The notes beneath the pieces are model-generated. The model was not told where the DNA came from. It made no database searches and saw only the letters and a program-made list of their open reading frames with translations. 64,000 nucleotides of DNA from Lewinellaceae bacterium (GTDB taxonomy: Bacteria > Bacteroidota > Bacteroidia > Chitinophagales > Saprospiraceae). The position numbers were made by a program, and so were the translations under genes. Numbering within the stretch: position 1 is the first letter of the stretch; every line of letters begins with the position of its first letter. This document shows positions 62,036 through 64,000 of the stretch, piece by piece. The DNA lies in NCBI GenBank assembly GCA_020636375.1, contig JACJXZ010000011.1, positions 186,001 through 250,000 of the forward strand, written 5' to 3'.

Positions 62036-62812
62036 TTATTGCACCTTCCCGTAGGCGATGAAGTAGGGATTGCGCAGGTTTTCCTTATTATAGCGCAACG
62101 GCTGTTTGGTTTCTTCATCGATCACCATGCCGCCGGCTTCTTCCAGGATGGCCTGGGCGGCGGCTGTATCCCATTCCATGGTAGGCCCCAGGCGGGGGTA
62201 GAGGTGGGCTTCGCCCCGGGCCAGGATCAGGAACTTCAGGGAGCTGCCCCTGGCCACCAGCTCGGGCGCCTGCAACCGGCCGATGAAGGCCTGGGTGTCG
62301 GCGTTGAGGTGGGAACGGGAACAGACGACGTGCAGGCCGGGGTCCGACAACCGGAAAGAAGCCGCCCGGATGGGCTGTGTTTCGCCGTTGCGCTCCCAGT
62401 AGGCGCCTTCGCCTTTGACGGCCCAGTAGGTCTCGCCGAGGCAGGGCACGTGCACCACGCCCAGTACCGGCGCCCCGTTGTGGATCAGGGCGATATTGAC
62501 CGTGAATTCGCCGTTGCGCTTGATGAACTCTTTGGTGCCGTCCAGTGGGTCGACCAGCCAGTTGTATTCAAACTTCCGGCGCTCTTCGCAGGGAATGGCC
62601 TTGTTCTCTTCTGAGACGATGGGGTACCGCACCGGCAATTGTTCCAACGCTTCGCAGATGAGTCTGTTGGCGGCCATGTCGGCCAGCGTGAGGGGCGATT
62701 CGTCCTGCTTCAGCTCCACGCCAAAGTCTTCCTTTCCGTAAATGGCCATGATGGCCCCGCCCGCCCGCCGGGCGATCTGTATGGCTTCTTCTGCCAGTTC
62801 TTTTCTGTTCAT
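62036..62812 (-). CDS. cysQ: 3'(2'),5'-bisphosphate nucleotidase (CysQ-like)
   Basis: This 258-residue inositol-monophosphatase-fold enzyme removes the 3'-phosphate from PAP. Metal-binding motifs are visible: SEEN (about 68-71), VDPLDGTKEF (about 87-96) and MEWDTAAAQAILEEAGG near residue 211. The length is normal. It precedes the glycosyltransferase in the same direction. The upstream gap (62813-63042) contains a candidate promoter for the divergent lipoprotein gene. Confidence 0.92.
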   Translation of the reverse strand: MNRKELAEEAIQIARRAGGAIMAIYGKEDFGVELKQDESPLTLADMAANRLICEALEQLPVRYPIVSEENKAIPCEERRKFEYNWLVDPLDGTKEFIKRNGEFTVNIALIHNGAPVLGVVHVPCLGETYWAVKGEGAYWERNGETQPIRAASFRLSDPGLHVVCSRSHLNADTQAFIGRLQAPELVARGSSLKFLILARGEAHLYPRLGPTMEWDTAAAQAILEEAGGMVIDEETKQPLRYNKENLRNPYFIAYGKVQ

Positions 62813-62890
62813 CTTTGGTTTGACAGTGCTTTAAAGTAGGCAATAAAGGTAGGATTTTTCTAAATAGCATCACCATTACCTGAAAAAAGC

Positions 62891-62898
62891 TATATTTG
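62891..62898 (+). promoter_or_regulatory. candidate -7 promoter element for the lipoprotein gene
   Basis: TATATTTG matches TAnnTTTG exactly, about 145 bp before the ATG at 63043. No convincing -33 element is visible; the long leader would be unusual. Confidence 0.3.
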
Positions 62899-63042
62899 AG
62901 TTGTTTTAGACAGGGGCCTCCAAACAGTGTATTCCCCCATCATAGCAACGATCTTTTTTCCCTTGAACCGGGCTGTCTTTGCCTGTCCCGGCAAAGGCGG
63001 TTATATCTAATAACCCATTTATTAACCATAAAATTTGTCAAC

Positions 63043-63444
63043 ATGAACCTTCTTCTCAACCACAAATCCTTGTTTTCGCTGGCAGCGGCAATTTTGGTGT
63101 TATCCGCATTTGGATGCAAAAAGGATGAAGAGCTTGCCCGGATTAAGTTTTTGGGCGCCTACTCTGTAGTTGAAACCTGCGGAAGCGGGAATGACAGCTA
63201 TGAGATTATCATTATAGAATCGGGTTCCAGCGACAATGCAATTGTTATCAACAACCTCTATGACTTTGGCGAATCGGTCAGCGCAACAGTCAGCGGCAAT
63301 TCGGTAACCATCCCCAGCCAGTTGCTCAGCGGGATCACCTACAGCGGCAACGGCACCATTTCCGGTAGTACGCTAACCATCAATTTTACGGTTTCGGACA
63401 GCGTGGACTCGGACAATTGCAATGCGATCTGCACCAGGAAGTAA
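63043..63444 (+). CDS. small secreted lipoprotein of unknown function
   Basis: This 133-residue protein has a lipoprotein signal peptide with the lipobox LSAFGC (Cys about residue 25). The rest has alternating beta strands (YEIIIIESGSSDNAIVINN, FGESVSATVSGNSVTIPS) and two cysteines near the C-terminus. No family was recognised; the strand pattern suggests a small beta-sandwich or lipocalin-like fold. The upstream frame from 62896 is left out because it lacks a signal. A T-rich terminator follows at 63593. Confidence 0.72.
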   Translation: MNLLLNHKSLFSLAAAILVLSAFGCKKDEELARIKFLGAYSVVETCGSGNDSYEIIIIESGSSDNAIVINNLYDFGESVSATVSGNSVTIPSQLLSGITYSGNGTISGSTLTINFTVSDSVDSDNCNAICTRK

Positions 63445-63534
63445 AAAACAGATGCGTCGCTGCTGAGGTTGAGGGCACCGGATGCTGGAATTCTTAGGGG
63501 ATCCAATCCGGATGTTTCTCATGGTGAGTGTATG

Positions 63535-63566
63535 GAATGACTGAATGAGTGAATGAATGAATGAGT
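63535..63566. repeat. octamer array (GAATGAGT type, four units)
   Basis: Four 8-nt units (GAATGACT, GAATGAGT, GAATGAAT, GAATGAGT) lie 90 bp beyond the lipoprotein gene. Confidence 0.65.
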
Positions 63567-63592
63567 GATTAACGGGGGCTTAGATTTGGTTT

Positions 63593-63638
63593 AAAGCACA
63601 AAATCCCACGAAATTTCGTGTGGATTTTGTGCTTTTTT
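63593..63638 (+). terminator. intrinsic terminator
   Basis: AAAGCACAAAATCC (then CACGAAA) pairs with TTTCGTGTGGATTTTGTGCT around a tight loop, with a one-base bulge. A run of T follows. It probably stops transcription from the lipoprotein gene. The gap 63445-63880 otherwise holds the octamers and foldback copy 3. Confidence 0.85.
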
Positions 63639-63680
63639 GTTTTAGGAAAGGGGTATTTTGGGGGGCGGAGCAAAGTGTTG

Positions 63681-63817
63681 AGTAATCCTTAAAAAATAAC
63701 TTCACGGCCCTTAGTTGTAGTGAAGTGAAGCAGCCAGTCAGGGTTCCAGCGGGGTCAGGCTGCTGAACGAGCTACAACTAAGGGCCTCAAACAGTGAAGT
63801 TATTTTTTAATCACTAC
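63681..63817. repeat. 137-bp foldback element, copy 3
   Basis: This complete copy has outer arms AAAAAATAACTTCAC (left, within 63681-63705) and GTGAAGTTATTTTTT (right). The second stem is CCCTTAGTTGTAG / CTACAACTAAGGG and the third AGCAGCC / GGCTGCT. It is nearly identical to copy 2 but differs from copy 1 by compensating changes in the inner stems. Confidence 0.85.
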
Positions 63818-63880
63818 TGAGGAGAGGCGCGATAGCCCATTTTACTAAAACCAGGAACATGAATAAAGAACGGATCAAAG

Positions 63881-64000
63881 CTCAATATTAAACAAGCACA
63901 ATTAAATCATTATCAGATCGAGGAGGCTAAATATGGCGGGCAGTTGGTCCCGCCCAGATTGGCCTTTGCGATAAAGGACCTGAAAGAGGAGATGGAAAAA
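63881..64000 (+). CDS. start of an unidentified gene running off the window
   Basis: From about 63881 one frame stays open to the last base (40 codons) and looks protein-like: QAQLNHYQIEEAKYGGQLVP, then LAFAIKDLKEEMEK. A TGA lies in the same frame at 63860. No ATG, GTG or TTG follows it before the protein-like stretch. A short frame (MNKERIKAQY) from 63859 may be the real 5' end shifted by one base. The product is unknown. Confidence 0.3.

Noticed and set aside
63681..63817. Foldback element as an integron attC site
   Set aside because: The length and imperfect palindrome invite the comparison. However, no RYYYAAC/GTTRRRY box pair sits at the expected positions and no integrase is nearby.
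1..64000. tRNA, rRNA or riboswitch genes
   Set aside because: No cloverleaf, rRNA core sequence or recognisable riboswitch consensus was seen on reading. A covariance-model search would be needed to exclude them.

Overview
The window looks like a chromosomal segment of a member of the Bacteroidota, most likely class Saprospiria (Lewinella / Phaeodactylibacter-like). This is inferred from gene content rather than a marker gene. The supporting signs are a full-length SprA (type IX secretion translocon), three secreted proteins with T9SS C-terminal sorting domains, a fused MurF/alanine racemase, a Porin_10-type outer-membrane protein, lipoproteins with short lipoboxes, and several upstream sites fitting the Bacteroidota TAnnTTTG promoter element. 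Base composition is G+C-rich for the phylum. No rRNA, tRNA or CRISPR array was seen.

Layout. 0-4.5 kb: ABC transporter pair whose permease is fused to an M1-type metallopeptidase. 4.9-11 kb: secreted beta-propeller proteins and a porin. 11.4-22.6 kb: housekeeping genes (fabI, recN, ruvA) and the giant sprA. 23-26.2 kb: two tandem POT-family peptide transporters, closed by a strong bidirectional terminator. 26.4-30.9 kb: a three-gene periplasmic foldase (SurA/PpiD-like) cluster. 31.4-36.4 kb: accessory region with a 1.13-kb segmental duplication carrying decayed AAA/PD-(D/E)XK nuclease genes around two secreted paralogues. 36.4-41.8 kb: murF-alr, purD and a pentameric ligand-gated ion channel homologue. 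41.8-46.9 kb: mutagenesis genes, namely a DnaE-type polymerase broken by one frameshift, and dinB. 47-52.6 kb: a divergent PurA-like enzyme, a VWA protein and a J-domain/pseudokinase protein; an IS element sits between the last two. 53-57.8 kb: a GT-C-like membrane protein, a DASS (SLC13) transporter and two HAD phosphatases. 57.8-63.4 kb: an AraC regulator with two SnoaL-like proteins, a GlpX-type phosphatase with altered active-site positions, a family 2 glycosyltransferase, CysQ and a small lipoprotein.

The intergenic DNA is unusually rich in short structured repeats. (1) A ~136-bp foldback element is present in three copies, and its inner stems carry compensatory changes. (2) Arrays of 7-, 8- and 10-nt tandem repeats sit mostly just 3' of stop codons; one has been absorbed into the polymerase gene. 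(3) Composite inverted-repeat modules occur three times. (4) Long perfect hairpins are also present.

The best candidates for something undescribed are the PurA-like / VWA / J-domain-pseudokinase cassette and the foldback element family.
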